Positions 6,350 through 13,784 are shown, numbered from the stretch's first letter. The stretch is 14,049 nt of DNA from Yoonia sp. (GCA_020627605.1 JAHDGO010000027.1:1-14049), one strand, 5' to 3'. Translations and numbers: made by a program. Notes: generated by a model not told the origin, from the sequence alone.

Positions 6350-7437
6350 TCGTCAGGCAGATCATCCATCGCCATCGTGGCAAAGCCGATGTCCAGATCG
6401 GGTGAAAGGGTTTCCTCAGGCATCTGATCAGCCTCAAGGGCCGTGTCATCCGACACGTCCTTGGTATCGTCGGCGATTGACCACCCCTCCAAGGTCTCTG
6501 TTTCAGGCAATAGCATTTCACTTTCTGGCGGGGGACTGCCTGCATCAAGTTCTGTCAGTTGCGGGGCGGGCGGTGGTTCCAGCCGCAGCGCGCGCATGCC
6601 GCCCATCTGCCCCAGCTTTGCCTGCGCCACAGTCTGACCATCTGCGGCAAGCAACCTGACGGATGACACGGTGCAACCCGTCAACGGCAAGACATCCCCC
6701 ACCTTCAGTCTGCGCAATGCCGCCAGTGGCAGCGTGACCCTATGCAGCAGGGCCCGCAGCCCGGCGGGAGCCTCCATCACGCTGTCTTGCAGCGCGCTGT
6801 GCCAGTCCACTGGCGATGGTTTTGGCAGCCCCTGCCCCACTGGGATTTCAATGACTGGCAGGACAATCTGCAAGACGCCCTGCCGGTCAGCGACGCCGAA
6901 ATCCACGCTCATCTGCACAGTGCGAAAGCGCACGTCTGCCAGCATCAGGCCAGCAGTCCGCAAATCCGGTATCTTTGCATCCGCCAGCACATCATCACCC
7001 CATCCGTCCAGTGAGGTACCAACCACTGTCGCCGGAAACGCCCCCAGAAACGCCTGCAATAGTGGCAAGGACAGGAACGCATCGGTTGCGGTTGGCCGTC
7101 TTTCAACGGCGGGTTTCGGGATCAGTGCGCCGATGGTCTGCATTTCGACGATCGCTGTGCGCAACTCTTGATCAATTGCCGCCAAACCAACCAGCCCATC
7201 GCGGCGCAGCAGTTCAACCAGCAACAGGTCATCATCCAGCGCGGCCAGGGTTTCATCCAGCGTGCCTTCGGCCTCTGCCACGCTGGTGACGGTCAGCACC
7301 AATCCGATGCTCTCATGCGCGGCCTTGGTCAGGGCCAGCCTGACCGCGCGGGACGAAGTCAGCGGATTATCCGCCACGGGATCGCCCTGCGGGCGGATCA
7401 TCCGCCGCAAAAGTGTCGCCTGGGTGCTGATTGCCAT
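6346..7437 (-). CDS. FliM/FliN-like protein with a SpoA (surface presentation of antigens) C-terminal domain
   Basis: From the chosen ATG at 7437 the protein is 363 residues. The N-terminal two thirds contains AVRLALTKAAHESIGLVLTV, resembling the FliM middle domain. At about residues 225-287 the sequence LPLAALRRLKVGDVLPLTG, then ADGQTVAQAKLGQMGGMRALRL, fits a SpoA domain, the C-ring building block of FliM and FliN. The usual FliM N-terminal CheY-binding peptide (LSQDEIDALL-like) is absent, and after SpoA there is an acidic tail of about 75 residues. Rhodobacterales are known to encode divergent FliM proteins of this kind, and a motor-switch role is likely. No other flagellar gene is in the window. 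An ATG 33 bases upstream is possible; neither has a strong ribosome site. The gene follows the histidine kinase gene by 48 bp on the same strand and might share its transcript. Confidence 0.75.
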   Translation of the reverse strand: MAISTQATLLRRMIRPQGDPVADNPLTSSRAVRLALTKAAHESIGLVLTVTSVAEAEGTLDETLAALDDDLLLVELLRRDGLVGLAAIDQELRTAIVEMQTIGALIPKPAVERRPTATDAFLSLPLLQAFLGAFPATVVGTSLDGWGDDVLADAKIPDLRTAGLMLADVRFRTVQMSVDFGVADRQGVLQIVLPVIEIPVGQGLPKPSPVDWHSALQDSVMEAPAGLRALLHRVTLPLAALRRLKVGDVLPLTGCTVSSVRLLAADGQTVAQAKLGQMGGMRALRLEPPPAPQLTELDAGSPPPESEMLLPETETLEGWSIADDTKDVSDDTALEADQMPEETLSPDLDIGFATMAMDDLPDD

Positions 7438-7485
7438 GGGCCTGCTAGTTGGTTGCGCGCAAGCCTGCATATAACGCCAAAGAGA

Positions 7486-10182
7486 TTACGTTTCGGCTAA
7501 CACCGCCGCCGCCGTGGTGTCCGGCAACGTCACACGGAAGGCCGCGCCGCTGGCCTCTGGCAGATAGGCGATATCGCCGCCCAGCCGGTGCATCACCTCG
7601 CGGCTGATGGCCAGCCCCAGACCTGCGCCGCCCGCCTTTGCCTCATCCGACAGGCGCGAGAACTTTTCGAAGATCAGCGATTGATGCTCCGCCGCGATGC
7701 CGCTGCCATTGTCGATGAAATCCACAACATGGCGGCCCTTGGCCTGACCCACCCGGATCGTCAGCTGTGGCGCCTTTGCGTCGCAGTACTTGCGCGCGTT
7801 TGAGATCAGGTTGATGAAGACCTGCGCCAACCTGTCCAGATCGGCGGTGATCAGGATGCCCTCATCCGAAGATTGTCGCACGATCTCCAGAACTCCGTCA
7901 TGTAGGCCAGCAGCCCTGATCGAGCGGTCCAGCAGATCAGCAAGCGTGCCGGTCTGTTCATGCAGCTCTACCTGACCGTTTTCCAGCACCGCAAGGTCCA
8001 GCAGATCATCCAGCAATCGCGTCAGGCGCACGGCCTCATCATGAATGATCCCGGCATAGCGCCCCTGTTCTTCACCGTTCGTGCCACCCTCGCGCAAGAT
8101 CTCGGAAAATGACCGGATTGACGTCATAGGTGTGCGCAATTCGTGGCTGATCTGGCTGAGGAATGCATCTTTCTGGATCGAAAGCGCGGTCAGTTTTTCG
8201 TTGGCATCACGTAACGCACGGGCGGTGCGTTCCTGCTCTTTCGACTTCGCTTCCAGCCGGTTGGAATACTCGAGAATTTGCGCCGCCTCATCCGCCACCG
8301 CGATCAGGTCTTCCACCGATACGCTGCTGCCGCCGATCAATTGTCCGACCATGGCATGGGCGGTTGCGGCCCCGACGGAGCCTGACAGCTCTCTCTCCAG
8401 CCGTTCGATGAATTCCAGTGTGACCTCTGGCAGATATCCCACCTTGCCCTGACGCTGGGCTTCCTGCTCAAAAATGGCCTGCGCCTCGGCGCTGCCCATG
8501 ATCCGCTGTGCCATGATCAGCAGATCCTCTGCCCCGGTCGAAGCATTGGTCCAGCTTGGCGCGGCGGTGGAATGATCAAACACATTGACGAATTGCGCGC
8601 CTTGCAGACGCTCCAGCGGGCCCGGAAAGCTGAAGAGCGACCCGCAGAGGAACATCGCCGCATTCAGCAGCATCGACCACATGATGCCATGGACCAGCGG
8701 ATCTAGCCCGGTAATGCCGAACAGCGCCTGTGGGCGCAGCCAGTGCAGGCCCCATGGTCCGCTGTCCATCACCGATTGGCTGATCACCGCATCCACACCA
8801 AAACTGGGCAAGAACAAGGTCCACATCCAGATGAGCAGCCCGGTCATCAACCCCAAACCAGCCCCGACACCGGTGGCCCCGCGCCAGAAAATACCGCCGA
8901 TCATGGCGGGCAGAATTTGCACAACGCCGGTGAAAGAAATCAGACCAATCGCGGCCAGCGCTGTGCCGCCACCAGACAGACGGTAATAGAGAAACCCGAA
9001 GGTCAGGATCGCCGCAATGGAAATCCGTCGTGACAGCAGGATCACATGGCGCACATCGCCTGACATGGTGGCCTGTTGCGTCGCCTGCAGCCGCAGCCAG
9101 ATCGGCACGAAGATGTTGTTGGACACCATCGTCGCCAGCGCCAGTGTCGCCACGATCACCATGGACGTGGCCGACGACAACCCGCCCAGAAATGACAAAA
9201 CCGCCAGCCCCCCCTGCCCCTGATCCAGCGGCACCGTCAGCACAAAGAGATCAGGGTTGCTGCCTGCCGGCAAAAGCTCCAGCCCGATCACGGCGATGGG
9301 CACGACGAAAAGGCTCATCAGCAGCAGGTAAAGCGGGAAGGCCCAGCTGGCGACATGCAGGTGCTGTTCGTCGGCATTCTCGACCACCATGACCTGAAAC
9401 ATGCGCGGCAGGCACAGAAAGGCGGCGGCAGAAAGAAAGATCAGACCGACCCAGCGTCCGCTGTCCTGCTCCCAAAGCTGGATCTCGGTTGCATCGATAC
9501 GGTCGAGCATCTGCGGCACGCCGCCGGCAATACCCCAGACCACAAAACCGCCCACGGCAACCAGGGCCAGCAATTTCACCACGGCCTCGACCGCGATGGC
9601 CATGACAATGCCGTGGTGCCGTTCATTTGCGTCCAGATTGCGGGTGCCGAAGATCACGGTGAATACCGCCAGACCAATGGTCACCCAGATGGCGGTACGG
9701 TTGAAGTCGGTCTGCTGCCAGAACACGCCTTCAGCCTGCGCAAAGACGGCAAAGGACAGTGTCACCGATTGCAGCTGCAGCGCGATATAGGGGGTGCCTG
9801 CAATGACAGAGATCAGCGTCACCATCATGCCAAGCTGGGTCGACTTGCCGAAGCGGGACGAGATGAGGTCAGCGATGGATGTGATCCGCTGCGCACGGCC
9901 AATCCGCACCAGACGCCGCAAGATCCACCACCAGCCGACCATGACAAGCGTGGGACCCAGGTAGATCGTCACAAACTCCAGCCCAGAGCGCGCGGCATAG
10001 CCGACCGCGCCGTAAAACGTCCATGCGGTGCAATAGATACTGAGCGACAGCGTATAGATCAGCGGCGAGTGCAGCCAGTTGGCATGCCCCCGCGCCGCGC
10101 GCCGCTCTGCCAGAAAGGCCACCGCAAACAGCAGCAGCACATAGGCCAGTGCGATGACAATCAGGGCATTGAACGTCGTCAT
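7486..10182 (-). CDS. Symporter-type sensor histidine kinase (SSS domain plus HisKA/HATPase), CrbS/CbrA-like
   Basis: The 898-residue protein has two halves. Residues 5-520 form a sodium/solute symporter (SLC5) fold with about 12-13 helices, including LSIYCTAWTFYGAVGYAARSG, GTPYIALQLQSV and FLGGLSSATSMVIVATLALA. A soluble linker (521-645) leads to a short coiled coil (ENRLEAK to NEKLTALS region, about 640-668) and then the kinase: H-box SQISHELRTPMTS with H680, N-box NLISNARKY (N795), DFIDNGSGIA (D824) and GGAGLGLAIS (851-860). All key ATP-site residues are present, so it should be active. No PAS domain is evident. Known relatives are CrbS, which controls acetate use, and CbrA, linked to histidine and carbon balance; the ligand here is unknown but a short-chain acid fits the neighbouring acyl regulator. 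Its ATG overlaps the stop of the upstream small membrane gene by 4 bp. Confidence 0.93.
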   Translation of the reverse strand: MTTFNALIVIALAYVLLLFAVAFLAERRAARGHANWLHSPLIYTLSLSIYCTAWTFYGAVGYAARSGLEFVTIYLGPTLVMVGWWWILRRLVRIGRAQRITSIADLISSRFGKSTQLGMMVTLISVIAGTPYIALQLQSVTLSFAVFAQAEGVFWQQTDFNRTAIWVTIGLAVFTVIFGTRNLDANERHHGIVMAIAVEAVVKLLALVAVGGFVVWGIAGGVPQMLDRIDATEIQLWEQDSGRWVGLIFLSAAAFLCLPRMFQVMVVENADEQHLHVASWAFPLYLLLMSLFVVPIAVIGLELLPAGSNPDLFVLTVPLDQGQGGLAVLSFLGGLSSATSMVIVATLALATMVSNNIFVPIWLRLQATQQATMSGDVRHVILLSRRISIAAILTFGFLYYRLSGGGTALAAIGLISFTGVVQILPAMIGGIFWRGATGVGAGLGLMTGLLIWMWTLFLPSFGVDAVISQSVMDSGPWGLHWLRPQALFGITGLDPLVHGIMWSMLLNAAMFLCGSLFSFPGPLERLQGAQFVNVFDHSTAAPSWTNASTGAEDLLIMAQRIMGSAEAQAIFEQEAQRQGKVGYLPEVTLEFIERLERELSGSVGAATAHAMVGQLIGGSSVSVEDLIAVADEAAQILEYSNRLEAKSKEQERTARALRDANEKLTALSIQKDAFLSQISHELRTPMTSIRSFSEILREGGTNGEEQGRYAGIIHDEAVRLTRLLDDLLDLAVLENGQVELHEQTGTLADLLDRSIRAAGLHDGVLEIVRQSSDEGILITADLDRLAQVFINLISNARKYCDAKAPQLTIRVGQAKGRHVVDFIDNGSGIAAEHQSLIFEKFSRLSDEAKAGGAGLGLAISREVMHRLGGDIAYLPEASGAAFRVTLPDTTAAAVLAET

Positions 10183-10463
10183 GGCTGTTTGCGCGTCTCT
10201 GGCGGCGGATCATGCGGGATCACACGCATCCACCGGCTCAGCCCCGCACTCAGCAGGATCAGCAACAGCCAGACACCAAAGATGTACATCAGACCGGCAC
10301 TCCTCACCGCATCCTCTTGCGAGGCAGAAGCGACAGGCCATGCCAATGGCAGCATCCACAGGATCAGGCCAAGACAGGGCACCAGTCGTGCGGCGTCACG
10401 CAGCCGACGTTGCCTATAACTGGCGCGCTGCAGAAACACCGAGGTTTTCGGTGTCCGGCTCAT
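10179..10463 (-). CDS. Small two-helix membrane protein between receiver and symporter-kinase
   Basis: The 94-residue protein has a basic N-terminus (ASYRQRRLRDAARL), helix 1 at about 26-44 (LVPCLGLILWMLPLAWP), an acidic external loop SQEDAVRS and helix 2 at about 57-76 (GLMYIFGVWLLLILLSAGL), then a polar proline-rich tail. It overlaps the receiver gene by 4 bp upstream and the kinase gene by 4 bp downstream (ATGA at both), so the three are translated together. Size, topology and position just before a symporter-fold protein recall the DUF4212/DUF485-type small subunits that precede SSS symporters. I see this as a resemblance in layout, not a proven family match. It could be an accessory subunit of the sensor's symporter half. 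Confidence 0.8.
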   Translation of the reverse strand: MSRTPKTSVFLQRASYRQRRLRDAARLVPCLGLILWMLPLAWPVASASQEDAVRSAGLMYIFGVWLLLILLSAGLSRWMRVIPHDPPPETRKQP

Positions 10464-10828
10464 GCGCCGATCAGGTCACGGACGTGATCACGCACCTCGG
10501 TATTCGAAAAAGGCTTGGTCATGAAAAGGTTCGCACCAAGTCGCATCGCAAGTTCGCGATCCTTGTCCTGACCTCGTGCAGTCAGCATCATGACGGGGAT
10601 GGATTTGGTCGTATCATCACCACGCAAATCGCGCAGGATGTCAAAACCGCTGCGGCCGGGCAGCATGACATCAAGGATGATCATATCGGGCGGCATCGCG
10701 CGCACCTTGTCGACGGCGGTGGTGCCATCTTCATGAATATGAACAGTCCAGCCGTCACGCGACAGGATAAAGCTGATCGCCTCGATGATATTTGGTTCAT
10801 CTTCGATCAGAAGGACCCGTTTGCCCAC
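10460..10828 (-). CDS. Single-domain (receiver-only) response regulator
   Basis: From a GTG at 10828 the protein is 122 residues, exactly one CheY-like receiver and no output domain. Visible are the acidic pocket IEDEP (E9, D10), phospho-acceptor D53 in ILDVMLPG, T83 in MLTARG and K105 in TKPF. The track of the frame also allows an ATG at 10882, but that ATG lies within the -10 of a good promoter, while the GTG is preceded by GAAAGG at about seven bases. The receiver is the likely target of the symporter-kinase encoded two genes downstream; with no DNA-binding domain it must act on another protein. The XRE regulator encoded just upstream, with its HisKA-like segment, is the obvious candidate partner. 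Confidence 0.92.
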   Translation of the reverse strand: MGKRVLLIEDEPNIIEAISFILSRDGWTVHIHEDGTTAVDKVRAMPPDMIILDVMLPGRSGFDILRDLRGDDTTKSIPVMMLTARGQDKDRELAMRLGANLFMTKPFSNTEVRDHVRDLIGA

Positions 10829-10881
10829 GTCTTTGCCTTTCAAAATCCGCAGCCCATCCGGCCGCGCGTTCCCCGGTCGCA

Positions 10882-10910
10882 ACTATCACGAGAAACCGCC
10901 GATGTGTCAA
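10882..10910 (-). promoter_or_regulatory. Promoter for the receiver / membrane protein / kinase operon
   Basis: On the minus strand a perfect TTGACA (plus positions 10905-10910) is followed after exactly 17 bp by GATAGT (10882-10887), a four-of-six match to TATAAT. Transcription would begin near 10875, 45-50 bases before the GTG start of the receiver. This gives the three overlapping genes their own promoter, in addition to any read-through from the XRE gene, which ends at 10927. Confidence 0.6.
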
Positions 10911-10926
10911 AGCCACGATGCAGGCC

Positions 10927-12222
10927 TTAGCCCGGTGCGACACCGGTCAAGGCAGGTTCACGGCGGCTTTCGCAGCCCATGCGCGGGCAGATGCGGCAAG
11001 AGATGCCGATCGGCAGTGGCGCTGGCCCGTGATCGGGGGGGTGTGCCACGACAATCATTGTGCTGGTTGCCGTCGGTGGCGCGCCCAGATGCGGCAGGGC
11101 CTGCAGGTTTGACACAGCAAAACATCGCAGACGGGTTTCTTCACCGTCAGGCAGCACAACATCCTGCTGAAACGGCTGTTCAGGCCGTGCAAGTGCCGAA
11201 AACACCGGCCAGAGCGGACAGGTCCCGCCAAAACGCGGCAAGGCAAAACCCGCAATCTGTTTGAAGACCTGCAATGTGCCAGAGGCATCGCATTGCGCCA
11301 GACCGATGGGCGGATGTCCTTCACCTGCAGGCAGGCTGGCCAGGCGGCGCAGCACCTGATCGAACCGTGCGCCTGTCTGCAGCGCGATCTGCGACGGGTC
11401 ATAGCCAGTGTCGCGCGCCAGTTTTGCAAAACGGCCCATCGGCAAGGCGGCCACATCCGCCGCATAACGGGTCAGATATGGCAATAGTATGGACGTTGCC
11501 GCCGGGCCCAGACCCGCCGCTGCGCAGATGCTCTGGGGTGTTTCTCTCTCATCCTCCAACGCAGTGACATGAAACCCTGTCTGCGCCAGCCACGCCCAGA
11601 CCTGTTCGGTCGGGGCAGCGGCGCCCGCCAGATCAGCCTCTGGCGCGGCCAGCAAGGCGACAATCGCCTCGCCACTGGCGGCCAGTCGCAGGCTGTCATC
11701 ATGGATATTCTGGTGGAACCGCTTTTGCCAATCAGCGTCGAGGTCTTCCGGCCCCACCAGAATAGCGGCGGTCGATCTGATGCCACTGACAGCGGTGATC
11801 ACGTCATGCAGCGCGCCTGACAGTTGCGGGTCATGCGCCATACGGTCGCCCAGCGCCTGCACCTGCGCCTGCAGCGCCGCGATCCGCTGGGCCTGATCGG
11901 CGATCAACGTCGCCCAGCCGGGATAGCGCGCGGCAAGCTCTTCCGCGCGAGCGACCTCGACATCCTTGCCGAACACACTGGCCGCCGTGCGCATACCGTC
12001 GAGCGTTTCGGTATCAGCACCTTCGATCAGCAGCGCCGGCTCTACCTCCAGCACGCGGGCGATATTGGTGAGGAGTTTGCCACCGATTCTGCGGCGATTG
12101 TGTTCAATCAGGTTCAAATAAGACGCTGAGATGCCGACTGTTTCTGCAACCGCCGCCTGTCGCAGGCCACGATCCAGTCGCCTTTCGCGAATGCGGGAAC
12201 CAGCAAGTTTCTGTCCAACCAT
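10927..12222 (-). CDS. XRE-family short-chain fatty acyl regulator (ScfR/RamB/PrpR type) with a HisKA-like insert
   Basis: The 431-residue protein starts with an XRE HTH (about 7-63; RQAAVAETVGISASYLNLIEHN). The C-terminal part (about 235-431) resembles the DUF955/DUF2083 region of short-chain acyl regulators, with LARDTGYDPSQIALQTGARFDQVLRRL (268-294), GGTCPLWPVF (C335) and the terminal CRICPRMGC (C409, C412, C417). In mycobacterial PrpR comparable cysteines hold an iron-sulfur cluster and short-chain acyl-CoAs are the ligands; the same is plausible here. The zinc-protease HExxH of active DUF955 proteins is not visible. Between them, residues 132-192 (ALHDVITAVSGIRSTAAIL, then HQNIHDDSLRLAASG) align with a histidine-kinase DHp domain. 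The gene is divergent from the binding-protein gene and upstream of the receiver/kinase operon. Ligand and targets are inferred. Confidence 0.88.
   Translation of the reverse strand: MVGQKLAGSRIRERRLDRGLRQAAVAETVGISASYLNLIEHNRRRIGGKLLTNIARVLEVEPALLIEGADTETLDGMRTAASVFGKDVEVARAEELAARYPGWATLIADQAQRIAALQAQVQALGDRMAHDPQLSGALHDVITAVSGIRSTAAILVGPEDLDADWQKRFHQNIHDDSLRLAASGEAIVALLAAPEADLAGAAAPTEQVWAWLAQTGFHVTALEDERETPQSICAAAGLGPAATSILLPYLTRYAADVAALPMGRFAKLARDTGYDPSQIALQTGARFDQVLRRLASLPAGEGHPPIGLAQCDASGTLQVFKQIAGFALPRFGGTCPLWPVFSALARPEQPFQQDVVLPDGEETRLRCFAVSNLQALPHLGAPPTATSTMIVVAHPPDHGPAPLPIGISCRICPRMGCESRREPALTGVAPG
11653..11829 (-). other. HisKA/DHp-like segment inside the XRE regulator
   Basis: Residues 132-190 of the XRE protein align with the DHp domain of the kinase in the same cluster. 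The XRE stretch LHDVITAVSGIRSTAAIL faces SHELRTPMTSIRSFSEIL in the kinase, with matching H, T, I, R, S, I and L and D for E; with a one-residue shift, NIHDDSLRL faces IIHDEAVRL. H139 sits at the phospho-acceptor position, but the E/D-L-R-T-P motif is only partly kept. No ATPase domain follows. It could be a dimerisation helix pair, a docking site for the receiver, or a phosphotransfer site. Confidence 0.6.
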
Positions 12223-12292
12223 CGATTTTACCCCGGCATTTCAGTGGCTTTCTGCATCCGCGAGAGAACCAATTTACTAACTTGACCAAAAC

Positions 12293-12314
12293 TTTGTACA
12301 CAAATTTACAAATT
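12293..12314. repeat. Operator-like inverted and direct repeats (candidate XRE regulator site)
   Basis: TTTGTACACAAA has perfect 5-bp arms TTTGT/ACAAA. It overlaps the first of two ACAAATT copies spaced 8 bp start to start. TTTGT/ACAAA-rich sites are reminiscent of RamB/PrpR-type boxes (TTTGCAAA), and the adjacent gene encodes a member of that family, so autoregulation and control of the transporter are both possible. The link is inferred from position. Confidence 0.45.
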
Positions 12315-12350
12315 CGTCCACCCATGCCAATGCCATGTTGCCGCAAAAGC

Positions 12351-12381
12351 GCCACACACGTCAGAGTAGCGGTGTGTTGGC
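12351..12381 (+). other. Leader hairpin before the binding-protein gene
   Basis: GCCACACAC (12351-12359) can pair with GTGTGTTGGC (12372-12381) as a 9-bp stem with one bulged T. A shorter stem GCAGG/CCTGC (12380-12384 with 12392-12396) could form just downstream and competes for bases 12380-12381. Neither hides the ribosome site. No known riboswitch class is recognised. Confidence 0.4.
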
Positions 12382-12426
12382 AGGTCACGCGCCTGCGACC
12401 AATAAAAATCTCTAGGGAGGATAAGA

Positions 12427-13773
12427 ATGTCCAAATCAAACTTTTCGCGTCGCGGCGTCCTGAAGACTGGCATGGTGGCCAGCGCTGGCCTCGCCCTGCC
12501 GCAGTACCTGCGTGCGGATGGCCATACCGGCTTTACCAATGCGCCAGGTGACAGCGAGGTCATCCTTGGCTTCAACGTACCACAGACAGGCCCCTACGCT
12601 GACGAGGGTGCTGACGAACTGCGCGCCTATGAGCTGGCTGTCGAGCACCTCAACGGTGGCGGCGACGGCGGCATGCTGGGCACGTTCTCTTCTCAGGCGC
12701 TGGACGGTGCAGGTATCCTTGGTCGCGAAGTAAAGTATGTGACTGGTGACACGCAGACCAAATCTGATGCGGCCCGTGCATCGGCCCGTTCGATGATCGA
12801 AAAAGACGGCGCCATCATGATCACAGGTGGTTCGTCATCCGGCGTTGCCGTGGCGGTTCAGGCGCTGTGCCAAGAGGCCGGCGTTATCTTCATGGCTGGT
12901 CTGACACACTCCAACGACACCACGGGTAAAGACAAGCGGGCCAACGGTTTCCGCCACTTCTTCAACTCCTACATGTCCGGTGCGGCGCTGGCCCCTGTGC
13001 TTGCTGCCAACTATGGTACAGACCGCAAGGCCTATCACCTGACCGCTGACTACAACTGGGGTTACACCACAGAAGAAGCGGTGAAGACGTCGACCGAAGC
13101 CATGGGTTGGGAAACTGTGAACGCTGTGAAAACACCGCTGACACAGACCGACTTCTCTTCCTATATCGCGCCTGTTCTGAACTCTGGCGCCGACGTTCTG
13201 GTTCTGAACCACTACGGCGGTAACATGGTCAACTCGCTGACCAACGCGGTTCAGTTTGGTCTGCGCGAGGCGCAAGCCAACGGCAAGAACTTCGAAATCG
13301 TCGTGCCGCTCTACTCGCGTCTGATGGCACGTGGTGCTGGCGCGAACGTTGCCGGTATCTTCGGGTCCACCAACTGGCACTGGTCGCTGCAGGATGCAGG
13401 CTCGCAAGCCTTCACACGGTCCTTCGGCACCAAGTACGGCTTCCCACCATCGCAGGCGGCGCACACATGCTACGTGCAGACCCTGCTTTATGCAGATGCC
13501 GTCACACGCGCCGGTTCGTTCAACCCATGCGCGGTTGCCGAAGCCCTCGAAGATTTCGAGTTCGACGGTCTGGGCAACGGCCCAACACTCTACCGTGGCG
13601 ACGACCACCAGTGCTTCAAGGACGTGCTGGTTGTGAAGGGTAAAGAGAACCCAGACAACGAGTTCGACCTTCTCGAAATCGTTGAAGTGACACCTGTTGA
13701 CCAGGTGACATACGCACCAGATCACCCGCAGTTTGCAGGTGGTGCATTGGGTACATGTAACCCAGGCGCATAA
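12427..13773 (+). CDS. Branched-chain-amino-acid-type ABC transporter substrate-binding protein, Tat-exported
   Basis: The 448-residue protein has a twin-arginine signal peptide: SRRGVLK (7-13), a hydrophobic stretch to about residue 24 and a probable cleavage after LRA (30). The mature part is a type I periplasmic binding protein (Peripla_BP_6, LivK-like), with EVILGFNVPQTGPYADEG (44-61), GGSSSGVAVAVQALCQEAGV and ADYNWGYTTEEAVK. The next gene is a LivH-type permease, so it feeds a five-component ABC importer. Members of this family take amino acids, amides, urea and other small solutes; the substrate cannot be read from sequence. Location next to a short-chain acyl regulator suggests a small carboxylate or amide. 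AGGGAGG lies six bases before the ATG. Codon choice (GGT, GTT, AAC, TTC, CTG) is more biased than in neighbours, as expected of an abundant binding protein. Confidence 0.9.
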   Translation: MSKSNFSRRGVLKTGMVASAGLALPQYLRADGHTGFTNAPGDSEVILGFNVPQTGPYADEGADELRAYELAVEHLNGGGDGGMLGTFSSQALDGAGILGREVKYVTGDTQTKSDAARASARSMIEKDGAIMITGGSSSGVAVAVQALCQEAGVIFMAGLTHSNDTTGKDKRANGFRHFFNSYMSGAALAPVLAANYGTDRKAYHLTADYNWGYTTEEAVKTSTEAMGWETVNAVKTPLTQTDFSSYIAPVLNSGADVLVLNHYGGNMVNSLTNAVQFGLREAQANGKNFEIVVPLYSRLMARGAGANVAGIFGSTNWHWSLQDAGSQAFTRSFGTKYGFPPSQAAHTCYVQTLLYADAVTRAGSFNPCAVAEALEDFEFDGLGNGPTLYRGDDHQCFKDVLVVKGKENPDNEFDLLEIVEVTPVDQVTYAPDHPQFAGGALGTCNPGA

Positions 13774-13784
13774 GCCAAACATTG

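Larger units (their letters stand above)
12223..12426. promoter_or_regulatory. Divergent control region between the XRE gene and the binding-protein gene
   Basis: This 204-bp gap is the longest non-coding stretch in the window. It has an AT-rich core at 12267-12314. TTGACC at 12282-12287 could be a -35 for the binding-protein gene, with a weak TTTACA 17 bp further. The core also contains TTTGTNNACAAA (12293-12304) and a direct repeat ACAAATT at 12300-12306 and 12308-12314, which look like operator half-sites. Downstream, the leader can form a hairpin at 12351-12381. The binding-protein gene has a strong ribosome site, AGGGAGG at 12414-12420. Confidence 0.55.

Noticed and set aside
9355..10419. 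Long plus-strand open frame (354 residues)
   Set aside because: It is antisense to the symporter-kinase and small membrane genes; composition is rich in R, H, Q and D as usual for GC-rich shadows, with no domain.
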